Program-made: the position numbers and the translations under genes
Assembly (NCBI RefSeq): GCF_932526225.1
Contig: NC_064046.1
Span: 2,046,001-2,110,000 of the forward strand
Length of the DNA stretch: 64,000 bases
DNA from: Nematostella vectensis
Taxonomy: Eukaryota > Cnidaria > Anthozoa > Actiniaria > Edwardsiidae
Direction of reading: 5' to 3'
The notes under the pieces: model-generated
The model's database searches: none
Seen by the model: only the letters and a program-made list of their open reading frames with translations
Told to the model about the DNA's origin: nothing
Shown here: piece after piece, positions 1 to 13,100 of the stretch
Layout: each line of letters begins with the position of its first letter
Position numbering within the stretch: the first letter of the stretch is position 1

Positions 1-3000
1 GAAGGTCACCCTCTTGCGTAAACAAAACAGAATTAGGTCCTGCATCAAATGTGTATGCAACCTGGAACACAAAGCTGCCTTGTGACAATCGACCTGTAAA
101 TGGGAAGCTAAAGTAGTGAAGGTTCCGTATTGAGTACCTTGTTGTTGCCATGGTTATTGTTGTAGGCCGTCACTAGCTGTACCACGAGATGTGAGGTGGA
201 GTTCATGTAGGGTGGCGTGATGGGTGGGTAAGTATCTTGACACACTGCATGCAGCTGGTTGCTGTCCTGGAAATTAGTGTCCCAGGTGGTTATCAAATGG
301 GACAGATCCAGAAATTCACACCAAAGAACACCCCAAATGTTGCTTAACTTTTTTTGTCACTCAATATATTTGCTTTTGTCATCCCCATTCTTGCCATTTC
401 ACGCCATCATATATGTTCCACATTTTCCTCCCCTCCAGATTATCTCTTCACCTACAACCCCCCCTCCCACCCACCCCAGATGGTTATCAAAAGGGACAGA
501 TCCAGAAATTCACACCAAAGAACACCCCAAATGTTGCTTAACTTTTCGAAGAGCTCTACGAAATATCCCACCTTTCCATGTTGTCACTCAATATATTTGC
601 TTTTGTCATCCCCATTCTTGCCATTCCACGCCATCATATATGTTCCACATTTTCCTCCCCTCCAGATTATCTCTCCACCTACGACAACCCCCCCCTCCCA
701 CCCCCCCCCCCCAGGTGCCTTGGTACGAATACCTGCTTTCAACAAAAAACAAAACATATAGCAGAGGGCCATTTGTTGATTTCAGCATGGGTTACACCGT
801 GACCCGGGAGCGTACACAGGGGTTGCACAACTCCCTTTGGCATAAAAAAGTGGGTCATTTGTTATTAGGGAATCTTCAAATACTTTATGCTTTTTCCATA
901 TGATACATATCACCACCACCCCCTCCCAGCCTGTGACCTGTAAAGCCAATACCAAAAATAAGTGTGGACTGTTCACCTTCTGATGAATCATCTGCTAGAA
1001 ATCTGGCACTGAGACTTAATGAACCACTCTACATATTTCCAATTTTACAGGTGGTGCAGTAATTTTGTGTGAAATTGTTGCCTTGTCTGGGGGGAGGGGG
1101 TGTGTGTGTCCCCTAGATCACCATTGTTAGACTGCTTGCTGGGAAGGGAATCAGGTACTTTTCCTTCACAGTACAAAATAATACAAAACATAATAAAACA
1201 GATGAATCAATCTTTGTCTCATATAATACCTTCATTGTAATCTCTGCAAATGTGTGGAAATCTCTCTCCTTGATAGCTTTTGTGATATTTTCCATTCTCT
1301 TAGGAACACACTTCTGAGCTCTAAACTGGAGAGAAAGAGACCTTTTCATCTTGTGAGTTATGATGGAGATGCTAGAACATAACCAAGGATGGATAACAGT
1401 GCCTATGACTGCCCCTTTGACCTAGAAAATGTAATGCCTCAATGCCAACGGGACACCCCCCTCCCTCCTTTCCCATGTCTCACCACGCCCCTGGGACACC
1501 CCCTCCCTCCTTTCCCATGTCTCACCATGCCCCTAGGACACCCCCCTCCCTCCTTTCCCATGTCTCACCACGCCCCTAGGACACCCCCCTCCCTCCTTTC
1601 CCATGTCTCACCATGCCCCTAGGACACCCCCCTTCCTCCTTTACCATGTCTCACCACGCCCCTAGGACACCCCCCTCCCTCCTTTCCCATGTGTCACCAT
1701 GCCCCTGGGACACCCCCCTCCCTCCTTTCCCATGTCTCACCACGCCCCTGGGACACCCCCCTCCCTCCTTTCCCATGTCTCACCATGCCCCTGGGACACC
1801 CCCCTCCCTCCTTTCCCATGTCTCACCATGCCCCTAGGCTACCCCCCTTCCTCCTTTACCATGTCTCACCATGCCCCTAGGACACCCCCCTTCCTCCTTT
1901 ACCATGTCTCACCATGCCCCTAGGACACCCCCCTTCCTCCTTTCCCATGTCTCACCATGCCCCTGGGACACCCCCTCCCTCCTTTCCCATGTCTCACCAT
2001 GCCCCTAGGACAACCCCCTCCCTCCTTTCCCATGTCTCACCACGCCCCTAGGACACCCCCCTTCCTCCTTTACCATGTCTCACCATGCCCCTAGGACACC
2101 CCCTCCCTCCTTTCCCATGTCTCACCATGCCCCTGGGACACCCCCCTCCCTCCTTTCCCATGTCTCACCATGCCCCTAGGACACCCCCCTCCCTCCTTTC
2201 CCATGTCTCACCATGCCCCTGGGACACCCCCTCCCTCCTTTCCCATGTCTCACTATGCCCCTAGGACACCCCCCTCCCTCCTTTCCCATGTCTCACTATG
2301 CCCCTAGGATACCCCCATCCCTCCTTTCCCATATCTCACCATGCCCCTTAGGACATACCTGCAAAAGCTCACTTGTTTCTGTGCTTCGTCTCATGCCAGA
2401 TGTACTGGGGTTAGCTTTTCTTTCATCATTAATCTACATTGAATTGATAAACACGTAGGTGTGAGGCTGTTTTCAGAACACCAGAAAGGTAATGGCTTTG
2501 TCCCTAAGCAGTTTTCTTAGTCTAAATATTGTGCCAACTCCACCACCCCCTCCCCCCCACAATATTTTAAGACTTGCTACCAACCAGCAGTTGAAACCAA
2601 AGTTTTAGCAAACATGTATGAAAGAGACAAACTTCATTAAAAAAATGTGTGATGGTTGTACAGACTTCCATCTACCAAAACATCATTTTCTCACTCCAAT
2701 GCTATTATTTCAAACATCCCATTTGATTTCTTTGTTTTATTGGTCCCTTCAGCCTTGTGTCCCATTTTCAGACAATGCTACCCACTGACTATTAAGCCTG
2801 ACATAGATATGACATAGAATGTACTTAGAGAATGTATTAAAGTTTATTCTTCAAAACCTTACATACCACAAGTATAAGGATGCGGAGTGTTGACCAGTGT
2901 TTTTCATCCACAATCTGAAAAACAGTAAGCAAAAGTTATACATGACATAGCATCAAATAATACTGTATGTCAGCATTGAATAGCATTATCTCGAAACTTT

Positions 3001-6000
3001 ACTGGTCTTTATATAGAAAAAAAAATTGATTGTTATAACAGTTCTTGAGTTACCAAAATGAATTTAGAATACAAATATTGGTTACTTTTAATATATTTAA
3101 AAATATGCTACCTGGCTAGCAATGCTGTCAGTGCCGTCAGGTCGACACCCTGCCTCCCACTTCACAAATCCGCCGTACATGCTACGACAGGCACTTCCTG
3201 ATCCCTGCCTGATAAGCAACGCACTTGCATTAACCAATAGTATGCTACAGATTTTGATCAAAAATCCGGAAATGTGGGGTAAGTCAATAAAAGGCCCCTT
3301 GGGAAGGTGTGCTCCACCTATTCTTATTGGGAGCTGAAGGAGACCATAGCCTGACACACAATAATCCCTCCACTGATAAAAATGATGCTAAAAACAAAAA
3401 AAATATTTTTAAAAATACGAACTTGAAAGGATTCCAACAAGCACATTTGTACTTTTTTTTAGAAATGTCTCTACTTAATGTCACTTTCAGTCCCCAAAAA
3501 CTTGAGCATAAAAAGAAATAACTAAATCCTACTTCAAAGTTTCTCACCTCTACCAAATTATTTCCCTTTCCCAGATGGAGGGGGAGGGGGAATGTGTCTC
3601 CTGCATTTTTATGTCATGAGTCATACAAAAGGTGATATACCTTGCTATGCTTGACAGCTCCATATCAAGATGATATAATTTTGACAATGCAAGCACTAGA
3701 AGACATAAATAAAAATAAAAATAAATCAAGAAAACTAAAGCCATAATAGAGAGATGGGTAGTGTCAGAGTGGTATGTGAATGGTATTTTCGTGTAACGAG
3801 ATTTGGCTATTTTTTACTGTCAAGAAACGTGGAATCCTCCATTTCAACGTCCGTGAAACATGATTTAATTATTTAAAATGCCTTTTTTTCGGTCTGTGAA
3901 ACGTAAAAAAAAAGCCATTTTGTGAAACGTGATCCATACCCCACTTTACCAACCTGTAGTGTCTTGTCAGAAGGATTTTTGAAGAGCCTGTGTATAATTT
4001 GAATATTACCCACATCACATGTCAATGATTAATTTACCAAGACATGCGTAGCCTGACGCAGATGATGCCAGTCCTGCAGCTGTAGGGAAGTTGTTCTTGG
4101 AATAGATACACAGACCATAATTTCTAAGCTCTTGCCATCTCTCTGGGGAGTTCTCTTTAGCCAACTGCCTTACTGGAATAATAAAATAATTTTGAAGTGA
4201 GCTGGTTAAAGCCCCATTGGCAACCAAAGCGATTGTTGTTGTTTTGAAATAGTGCCATTGTCTTGCAAGCGATTTGATTGGAGGACTATAATACATATAA
4301 TTATTTACTACGGACACTCGAGGTGCGTGTTTCATCTTGTTTTCGCCGGTGAAAAAAGCCACAGTATTTAAGAAGACAAGAACATTACGTTAAGAAGACA
4401 AGAACATTACATAACGAAGAAACAACCAAACAGTGCGTGCTTCAGGATAAGAATCATTGACACATAAAGATTGATGTCATCAGGAAAGATGTTGGTTTAT
4501 TCCATGCAATCACTCAAACTCAAAACTATTCTTTGTTTTATCACTGATAATTACTATAACATGTAATTAACTTTAGGTTATTACCATGAAGCTAGAAGTT
4601 GAGGAGAATATATGCCAAACCCATAGGAAAATATATATTTGGCTGCTATTATTTGCAAATTCGACTCACAGCAAAACTTCTACATATTTTTTGTCTTTCT
4701 TGAATTTTCAGGGTTGCATCGATGCTCACCTTAGAATTGAACCTGCTATTTTTATTCCCTCTATATGTGAATGAGTGGCTCAGAACCTGTAAAACTTTGA
4801 CTTCCAGGAAAACTAAACCCAAATTCCTTTGAAGTCATTGTGATTGTTATCATGCAATGCTCGCAAGATTCCCAATAGGCAAAATATAAACTGGCATCGC
4901 CACAAAAAAAGCGAAGATTGTTTTCGTTAAATATACTCATAAAATGCAAAAGAAATTCTGTATTGTTCTTGGACGTCAGTGAATGATTAATACAAGTTTC
5001 ACGAACCTTTTTACATACTTCAATTTCCGGTGACCTTCGGCCTTCGGCTCGAGGTGGTGAAAAACTGCTTTCACTGACATCGCATAAATACCAGCATATA
5101 GATAAATCTTAGAATTATTTGCCAGGTATTGTTGTAAAACAATAAAGTAATAACTATTTAAAACTTTAAGCTGCATTTTGACGATTTTAACACGATTTTA
5201 TATACGATCTGATATAGGCTTAGTTGCTTATGGGCCTTTAAAATCATCCCTTTACTTCCATTTGCCTATGCCTTTTTTGGCCAAGGTAAACAGCAACAAA
5301 CCTTTTGAGATGCATTTCTGAATCCTTGGAGATTCTGCAATAGGTTGTTCCCTGGAAAATATTTCACAATTTAAACATAACTATAATATTGGCCACCTCT
5401 CCCCTCCCACTGTATAGGCTTGCTTTAGCACCATACTACTAATAAGCACCCTGTCTTAAATAAGTGCCCCCCCCCCCAAAGAAACAACACATTAAGCATA
5501 AAGTGCTCTCAACACACACAAAAATTTTAGTTTGACTTAATAAAAGGCTTTCAGCACGACATTTTTATTGAACAACAAAAGATGCTGTTTTCTTGGTGGT
5601 TGCTCTTGATTTATTTTTTACTGTTTGAGCTAGATTTTTTTAAATTGAACACTAAAATAAAGTTACATTTACATTTTCACACATTAAATCCCCCCTGCCA
5701 CCAATTGAAAAATTAAATTAATAAGCACCCAGGGTAGTGAAACAAGCATGCGAAAGAGTTGTGCAAGTACAACTATCAGGGATTTATCATTTTCACCTGA
5801 ACTAAAATGTGATGAAAATATCATAATCAAAAAAAAAAACACAGGAGCTAATTTTTCAAATCCCAGGTTAACATGGGGGGTTGCTAGATTATTAATCAGA
5901 TTATAAGCCCTGATTACCTTTTATTAATCCATAAAGAGTCTTGTGGGTTGTCTCTCCTCGCTACAACAGTAGTAGTAGTGCAAAGCTGTGTAATACACAT

Positions 6001-6813
6001 AAATAAACTTAGCACTAACAGGGGCGGCGGAAGGGGAGGGGCAGCACCCCCCACGTTATTGAGTGTATGTTTCTTGAGATATATATGAAATGTTTTTTTA
6101 ACCAACATGTTTCAAGCGGTATATATGCAACCGACAACAAAATGTTGGACAGTTTAAAATCTCTCTACGTTCTTATAAATAGGATTTGGAACCACCACCT
6201 ACCCCTCCCCCCAACTCCCCACCCCCCCTCCCCCCACTTATGGGACCACTTCACCACCCCTGCTAAAATCAAGTTGGGAGAACATAGCTGTAACTCACCC
6301 TCATTGGGCGGGTGTCACAAGATTTTGGACCTTATCACAAGCCTAATTTTGTGAGAATGTTCATACATTCTCTTTATTTGCCCGAATTAGCTCTCTTGGG
6401 TGTTTTCATATATTTACTGTATTTTTCCAAGTTGGGTTGACAGCTATGGAAGAACAATTTCCATGCCATGTGATTGAGGGTGTTATCATTTATATTTACC
6501 TCATCTAAGTTGATCGTTGCACTGAGGGAAGAATTTAAAGGTAAAATAAGCTCCTCGTCTCTCTTTCCCCCTGTAAAAACAACGGAATACACACTGAGCA
6601 TTAAACTATCACAACACGGAAGCCATTGAATGTGTAAAGAACAAATGCAAACAAATGCAAAGCCAATAAAGCCAGGAACTAAAACCAACCGTATTCCAAA
6701 GTATAATACTTACAATATTTAATAACTGCGATATTGATGGGCGCCTTCACTGTTACGCGAAATATTTGCTCAGTTTTTTGGCGTTTTGCAGATGTTTCCA
6801 AATCGTCCGCCAT
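1..6813 (-). CDS. MVD: Mevalonate diphosphate decarboxylase, 12 exons seen, C-terminus beyond left edge
   Basis: This enzyme performs the ATP-dependent decarboxylation of mevalonate 5-diphosphate to isopentenyl diphosphate, the last step of the mevalonate pathway. Exons on the minus strand, in order: 6813-6714, 6570-6500, 5985-5918, 5351-5302, 4172-4038, 3695-3641, 3208-3112, 2914-2867, 2433-2359, 1325-1230, 266-138 and 61 to the edge. All joins are in phase and use GT-AG. About 328 residues are visible, against roughly 400 in the family. Family motifs are the N-terminal [17 protein letters not shown] (about 24-40), the GHMP-kinase phosphate-binding [19 protein letters not shown] (123-141), [16 protein letters not shown] (from 162), and DAGPN (314-318), whose Asp is the family's catalytic residue. 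I chose the ATG at 6813 because it gives [12 protein letters not shown] directly before the conserved region. Intron 9 holds a 43-bp minisatellite. The gene diverges from METTL17. Family identity is certain; small exon-boundary errors are possible. Confidence 0.95.
282..717. repeat. Tandem duplication (about 200-240 bp) in MVD intron 11 region
   Basis: The block starting GGTTATCAAATGGGACAG near 285 recurs from 480 with a short insertion and ends in a C-tract both times. It lies just upstream of MVD exon 11 in transcript order. Open frames here are shadows of the duplication. Confidence 0.85.
1449..2352. repeat. 43-bp minisatellite in MVD intron 9
   Basis: About 21 head-to-tail units with the core CCTCCTTTCCCATGTCTCAC, 42-43 bp each, C-rich on the plus strand. 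It ends seven bases before exon 9 (2359-2433). Proline-rich open frames through it result from composition and repeat period. Confidence 0.95.
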
Positions 6814-7163
6814 CTTGAAATGCATGAAAACTAAGCCTGCAATTGATCAGCGGAAAGCTATTCCACAGGAGGCCAGAAGATGTATTATTGCAAGTGTCAA
6901 AAGTGTATATATACTCCTAGGCTACTATATAAAACTGCAATTTACAAAGCATTTCCTTTGTGATTTTGATTTTAACCTTGTCATTGAAGGTATTTTGAGC
7001 GTGAATTTAGCAATATTGACGTATCCTATTTGGGATTCCTGTGGCAATGCGGGGGAGAATCCAATATGGCGGCTTGCTGCATGTGATATGCTCCTGAGCA
7101 TAAATGCGCCAAGTTGTGCGTTGAAATGGAAGAATTTATTGGAGTAAAGTAACAAAATTTGTG
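6814..7163. promoter_or_regulatory. Divergent start region between MVD and METTL17
   Basis: Only 350 bp separate the start codons of the two divergently transcribed genes, so a shared bidirectional promoter is likely. I see no convincing TATA box. A YY1-like ATGGCGG motif lies at about 7062-7073, and another overlaps the MVD start codon (minus strand near 6813). Promoter function is inference from spacing and motif. Confidence 0.55.
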
Positions 7164-10100
7164 ATGAATGTGGTACAAATTTATTTGCGGACTTTCAGTC
7201 GGTGCAAGAAGTACTATCTCCTTTACAATGTGACTCCCTACACGAGATTGACTCAAAGGGTGAGAGCCTACTTTAATTTTAGTTATCCTTTTCATAATAG
7301 ATTAAAGGATACACAGTTCCCACCATTAGATCAGACTCTTTCAAGTGATATTTTAAGTACAAAAGAAGCCTTTTCCTTCTGAAGATGATGAGCTCCTGAA
7401 CAGGATACTGACTAAAATTCTGACAGGTCTAATTAGAAAATAGCTTTCACCTGGAGACAAATAGGATGGTAATCAGACAGATGGTATAACTAGAAAGACT
7501 ATAGGCAAGCTGTAGAAAACTCGATGGTCTGCAAAGGCGTGGTGTAGACAAGGTTGAAAAGGTATGTTAAACACCTCTGTGAAACAGAGTGATTGAGCTG
7601 ACGTTTGAGCTTAGCCCTAGAATGAAGAGCTAATGCTCAAAACATCAGCACAACCACTTTGTTTCACAGAGGCGTTTAACATACCTTTTTGAACTTGTGT
7701 TGATTCATATCTCGGGAATCAGACAGGCCTGCATTGTATTTTAGATTTTTCATTTGATTTTGTTTAATTCTTTCAGATTTTGTGTAGTTCAGCATCAGCT
7801 TACAATACCCCTGATTCCCCAGGGGGTGGTAGTCAAAGCTCCCCAGGGGGTGGTAGTCAAAGCTCCCCAGGGGGTGGTAGTCAAAGCTCCCCAGGAGGTG
7901 GTGGTCAGGAACAAGGAAACGGAATTGAGAGATTTGCTTATGGTTCTGACTCATTTGCTAAAAGAAGAAAAGATTCACCTGGATTATTTCATCTAAATAC
8001 TGTAAGCCTACCCAAGCAGCTTGATGCTAATCTCAAGGAGTTTTTTAAAAGTAAGAAATCTAATAAACTTTCCCAATTTGATGCTCCATGCACTCCAGAT
8101 TATTGATAGTTGACTATATTTTTTCTTTCTTTAAGAGTACCCAAGAAAAGTGCTGCAAAATGATGGGCTAAAGCTTGCCCGGCATCTTAGAAATAGAGGA
8201 AGACCCACAGAGACAACATGGAGGAAATACAAGATCAGCAAAGCTGCCAAGAAAGCCAAAGGTCAGTTGTGGTTTAATTAGTTCAGCTCTTTTGTTGTTA
8301 TTTTCTTTTTTACATCTTCAGGGACAGCACCTATGAACTACTAGCTCACACTATGATTAAAACCTACTTTGACTTATGATGTGTAATGTCAGTCACTTAC
8401 AAAGCACATTGAAAGTGTCTCCCAATGTTAATTTGCACATTACAAAGAAGCAAATTCATTCTTTATTGGGCTTTAGTTCTATAGCCTTTTAACAAATTCA
8501 GATTCCAATTTCCACCTAAGCACTTCAAAACAAAATTGAAATGGTTACCTGTAAAGATGCCATAGCAGATCAATTTTACCTTAAAACAAAACTACCATTC
8601 ATGGTTTAGCTGTTGAGGGAACCATGGAAGATATTCTCAAGCTAAACGCAGAGCAAGATCAATTAGAGGAATCTACATCAGAGTACTCTCTAGAGGAAGA
8701 TGAAGGAAAAGCTATAACAAACTCAGATGAAGACACACCATCAGAGCAGAAAGTTACTAATGAGGGACCAGACAAACAAGCAAATGAACTCAAGACTAAA
8801 AGGCCAAAGAGAGAAGAATACAAGGTCATCAGGTAAGGGGGAAAATTACCACATGGTTAAAATGGTATTTTTTACACCTCTGTGAAAAGAGAAAAGTTTT
8901 GCTGGCATTTCAAGCATTAGCCCTTTGCCAGAGCAAAAGCGAAACTATTAGAAGTTTTCATAGAGGTGTAAAACGTGTACCACTTCAACCTTTTGTTGGT
9001 TTATTTTCTTGATCCCACAATGCCTACAGTTTGAAAACCACCTAGTTTTTCCACAGCTTATTGTAGCGTTTCTATTCTTATCATCAGGTACAGTAGGTAA
9101 ATGGATTGTTGGAGTTTTTGCTTGTCATGCCATGCACCAGTCAATAAAGAGGATATGTCATTGCAGTACAAACACTGCCAAGAGTTACACGTTGAGACCA
9201 TGCTTGTTTTTTAAACTTCTATATGCATTAAATCAAGATCAATTCAAATATTAGTGTGTTAACACATTAAAATCTCTCCACTGAGGCCCAATTTGAATGA
9301 CTCCCCATTCTCCCAGCTAGAATGGTGCCTGTTAATAAGTGTAGCTTGCATTTTGTTTACAAGAAGACTAACTAACTTTACAAGACAGACTAACTTCTGA
9401 TCGGCGAAACAGAAAGTTTTCATATTATTTCTCATATCTGATTTGGTTACATCTTGATCTGATAGGGCAGTCTCACTGCCATATAATACTGAGACTCATT
9501 TTCAATCTGTTGTTAAAAGGTACCAAGCCAGGGAATCGGCCGCATTTGCTGCAAGTCGTATCCCATCATGTTACGGTTCAACTCTGAGGGTTCTAAATGA
9601 GGTAATGTTATCACCCCTTATTTGACTTAATATGGCCTCAAGCGCATTATGTGTACAAGAGCTCTCAAAGAAATAACTTGTGAGTGGCCAACCATTTAAC
9701 TTTTGAGGGGGTTGAGGTTTTCTGGGGAAAAAAAGTTATGCTTTGAACCAAAGAAACAAGCCCCGCATGACAAAATACCCTGCACCCAGTTACCGTAAAA
9801 AACAAATCGTGCTCATCGGAGCCCCGTCCAGCTAAATGGTTGACTCCTAAAATGTTTCATATTCAAGATAGTTAAAGAAAAGGTAAAAGGTGTTTTATAC
9901 AAAAAGGGCTGTTTAGGAATGCAAGTAATTAGAATATAAAAATAGGGGCAGTAAGAGTTATTTTCGTGATCCATAAACAGCCTTTTTTGTTTATCATGAA
10001 TCGTAAAAAGGACAAATTGAAAACTGTGATCCGTGATTGCTACCTTTGCCGTGATTTGTGATGGGGAAATTTGATCAGCGTGAATTGTGATCTATGCTCC

Positions 10101-13100
10101 TTAAAAATCATGAATTGTGGTTTCTGATTAAAGATTGATCCTTGCCGTCAGTTTATCATGAAACGTGATTTCGATATTTGAAACTCGTGAAACGTGCAGG
10201 GACCTCCCTTACTGCCCCTGTAAAAAGGTTATGATGGCAAAATTAGAGATTTATATTAATTCTGTGCGTGAAGAGGGGCTTAGAATACCATGCCTCCCAC
10301 CCATGTTGTATGTTCCTATTTGAGGTCACTTTCACTTAGTACTAAAGCTAACTCTAATTATATTAATATCCTTGAATAATGTTTTCCTTAGATTTCAAAG
10401 AGGGAACCTGATTACAAACCAGAAACTCTGATGGATTTTGGATCAGGAGTCGGGACTGCTATATGGTGAGATTATTTTTAGTAACCTTAGTAGTTTTATA
10501 TTAAATGCCAGTGTGTTAAAAAGAAAGTGAGCAAAAATAGAGTGACAAATATGAAGATAGTAGGAGGGTAGTAACAGGCTCAAAATACTGGTGATTGAAA
10601 TCAATCAAAGTGTGATTGGTTGCAGGGGGACACAGTCTTACCCCTTCTGGCCATTTCCCTACATTTTTAAACTGGTTGGGTGGGTGGGGTGGCGGACACA
10701 GGATGGCAGCAAATTGAACATCTGACAGTCACTAAGGGCGTGTTTTTTTACTTGTGATTCCGGAATGAGAATGATAAGAATAGAAAAAGTGCCCATTTGT
10801 TTATCACACGTTCCCATTCCGGAATGGAATGAAGGCCATTCCACCCAATCTGCTACCTGTAGCAGAATGTCTTGAATGCATTCTGAAGATTCTCTACAAA
10901 CCATTCCCATTCCAGAACGATAGGAAAATATGTGCTTTTAGTAAGGATATTTATCAGGTTTTGATACGAGAGTGCTCAACGGGTCTAGTATCAAAGGTAA
11001 TTGGTATTTTTCAGAAGGCTCTGATGACAAAATGAATATCAGAATGTGTTTTTATAAAAATTCTCAAAAGCTTGATCAAGTAAATTTTAAAAGATTCAGA
11101 TATCTTTTCCGATTATTTCTTAATTTCTCCGACGAGAACCTTCTGCAAAAATTCCCAAATGATATGAAAAAACGTGCCATCTCATGAAAGAGGAAAATTT
11201 TTTCACCTTTACAGGGCTTCTGGAATTATGCGCTTGTGCGGAAGCGCGTAATTTGGCTTTCTCCGCGTAATCCACAAATTTCTGCGTAATCCTGCGTAAT
11301 TTGGCTAAATTTTAAAAGACAAAACATTTAAGTGCACGGCTGGTGTGTTCTTTAAGGGTTCTTACCTCTATTTCTCGTAAAAAAGAGAGATATTCTTCGT
11401 AAGAGTGCGATATTTCGAACTGAATTTTGAAAACAAATAAAATGACTAGGTGTTCTTTGCTAAACCGCGAAGGCCTAGGACTAATAATAAAGTACCTTTT
11501 TTGATTGGCTGGTGGCTAGGAGCCAATGAAAACTCGCCTTAGATATTTTCACGCAAAAAATTAGCCTTTTCAAGTTATTTCGTGCTTTTCTTCGGTACAT
11601 AATGTAGTTTGGACGTCACAGTTGATATACCGTGTAATTTAGCGTGTAATTCAGTAAAGAATCACGCAAAATTTTGATTTTTAAAGGGAAATGTATTGCA
11701 AAATTCCGCGTAATTTAGCGCGTAATGATTGATTTTCCACGTAATTTAGCGAGTAATTTAGCAAAGAATCCAGCGTAATTTTGAGTTTTTTTTCGCGTAA
11801 TTCCAGTAGCCCTGCTTTAAACACTAGCGCTAAATCATTTACACATTCTTTGTGAAACGTTTACACCTTGTTTGGATTGGCCTTGCAGAAGTTGGCATCC
11901 CTGTGTGGTATGTAAATTGTTCTAATGTGTATCCTCAGGGCAGCCCATGAGACCTGGGGCAGCTCACTAAAGGAGTACCAGTGTATCGACATCTCAGAGC
12001 ACATGAATAGTTTGGCGGAATTTCTGCTGAGAGGTCAGTAATGTGCAAGGTTGTTGTATACAGTAAAAGATACCTACAGCTAGTGTTGGATGGTCTAGGC
12101 CCTACAGCTGCTGCAGAAACATCTTTGGCAGATTGTCAGTTGTTTTGCTTCCAAATGTGTCATAAAAAATGTCAGCCCTCATAAAATGAACAGATTTATA
12201 CTAGACATTTTGAGCATCAGCCCTATAATGGAGCAAAAATAAAGAGGGTCTCTTCTTTTGCTCTGAGAAAGGGCTAACACTCGAAATGTCAGCACAACTT
12301 TTCACAGAGGCATTTAACATACCTTTTCAACCTTGTGTTGATTTATACCATGTCTACAACACGCCTACGCAGACCATCGAGTTTTTCTACAGCTTGCCTG
12401 TAGTCTTTCTGGTTATACCATAGCTTTTATACTTGAATTCAGCAGGACCCAATAATTTGGAAAACATCCCATTTGATAGGCTCTATTACCAGTCTTTTCT
12501 GCGGCCCCCTTATTTGGAGTCATTGAGAGCTTACCCATTCAGAATCAAGATGGAGAAAAATCAGCGCATCTAGAGCTGTTAATCCATATTGCTAGCTGCT
12601 AGCTAAAAAGACGTTTGTGATATCAGCTTGTTTGAACTTCTAGGTAGTGACAGCTACAGACAGCCTCTCTATATTCCGCATGTGTACTTCAAAAGGTTTC
12701 TTCCAATCTCCAACAAGGTATACTACAAGCTTTCAATATTTTAAAATATTTTTCGCATTTTTCATTAAAAATCATCCGATATTGTTACGCAATCGGCCGG
12801 AAGTAAACTGGTGACAATGCGGCTTTAAATGGGCTCTTTCAGCCCTCAAACTCAAGCTTTTCACTTAATGACTGTGATGTTTTCCATTTCTATCCTTCTA
12901 TACTGCTTATTTGTTTGGTATGTTTTTACCTCATCACCAAATAAGTGGTGTGATGGTGTTTTGTTTCATTAATTTATGTTATCATCTTTTTTTCATGCTA
13001 GGTTACATACGATGTTGTTATCTCTTCATATTCCCTGAGTGAAATACCTCATGTGGCATTGAAAAAAGAAGTGTTGAGAAACCTCTGGGCAAAAGCCAAT

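Noticed and set aside
259..903. 214-codon open frame
   Set aside because: Proline-rich reading through a tandem duplication and C-tracts inside an MVD intron, on the wrong strand.
1389..2458. Several proline-rich open frames
   Set aside because: They arise from the 43-bp minisatellite, whose frame changes every unit.
6734..7147. 137-codon plus-strand open frame as first exon of METTL17
   Set aside because: It overlaps MVD exon 1 on the opposite strand, and its donors are in the wrong phase for METTL17 exon 2. The ATG at 7164 gives a presequence-like exon in phase.
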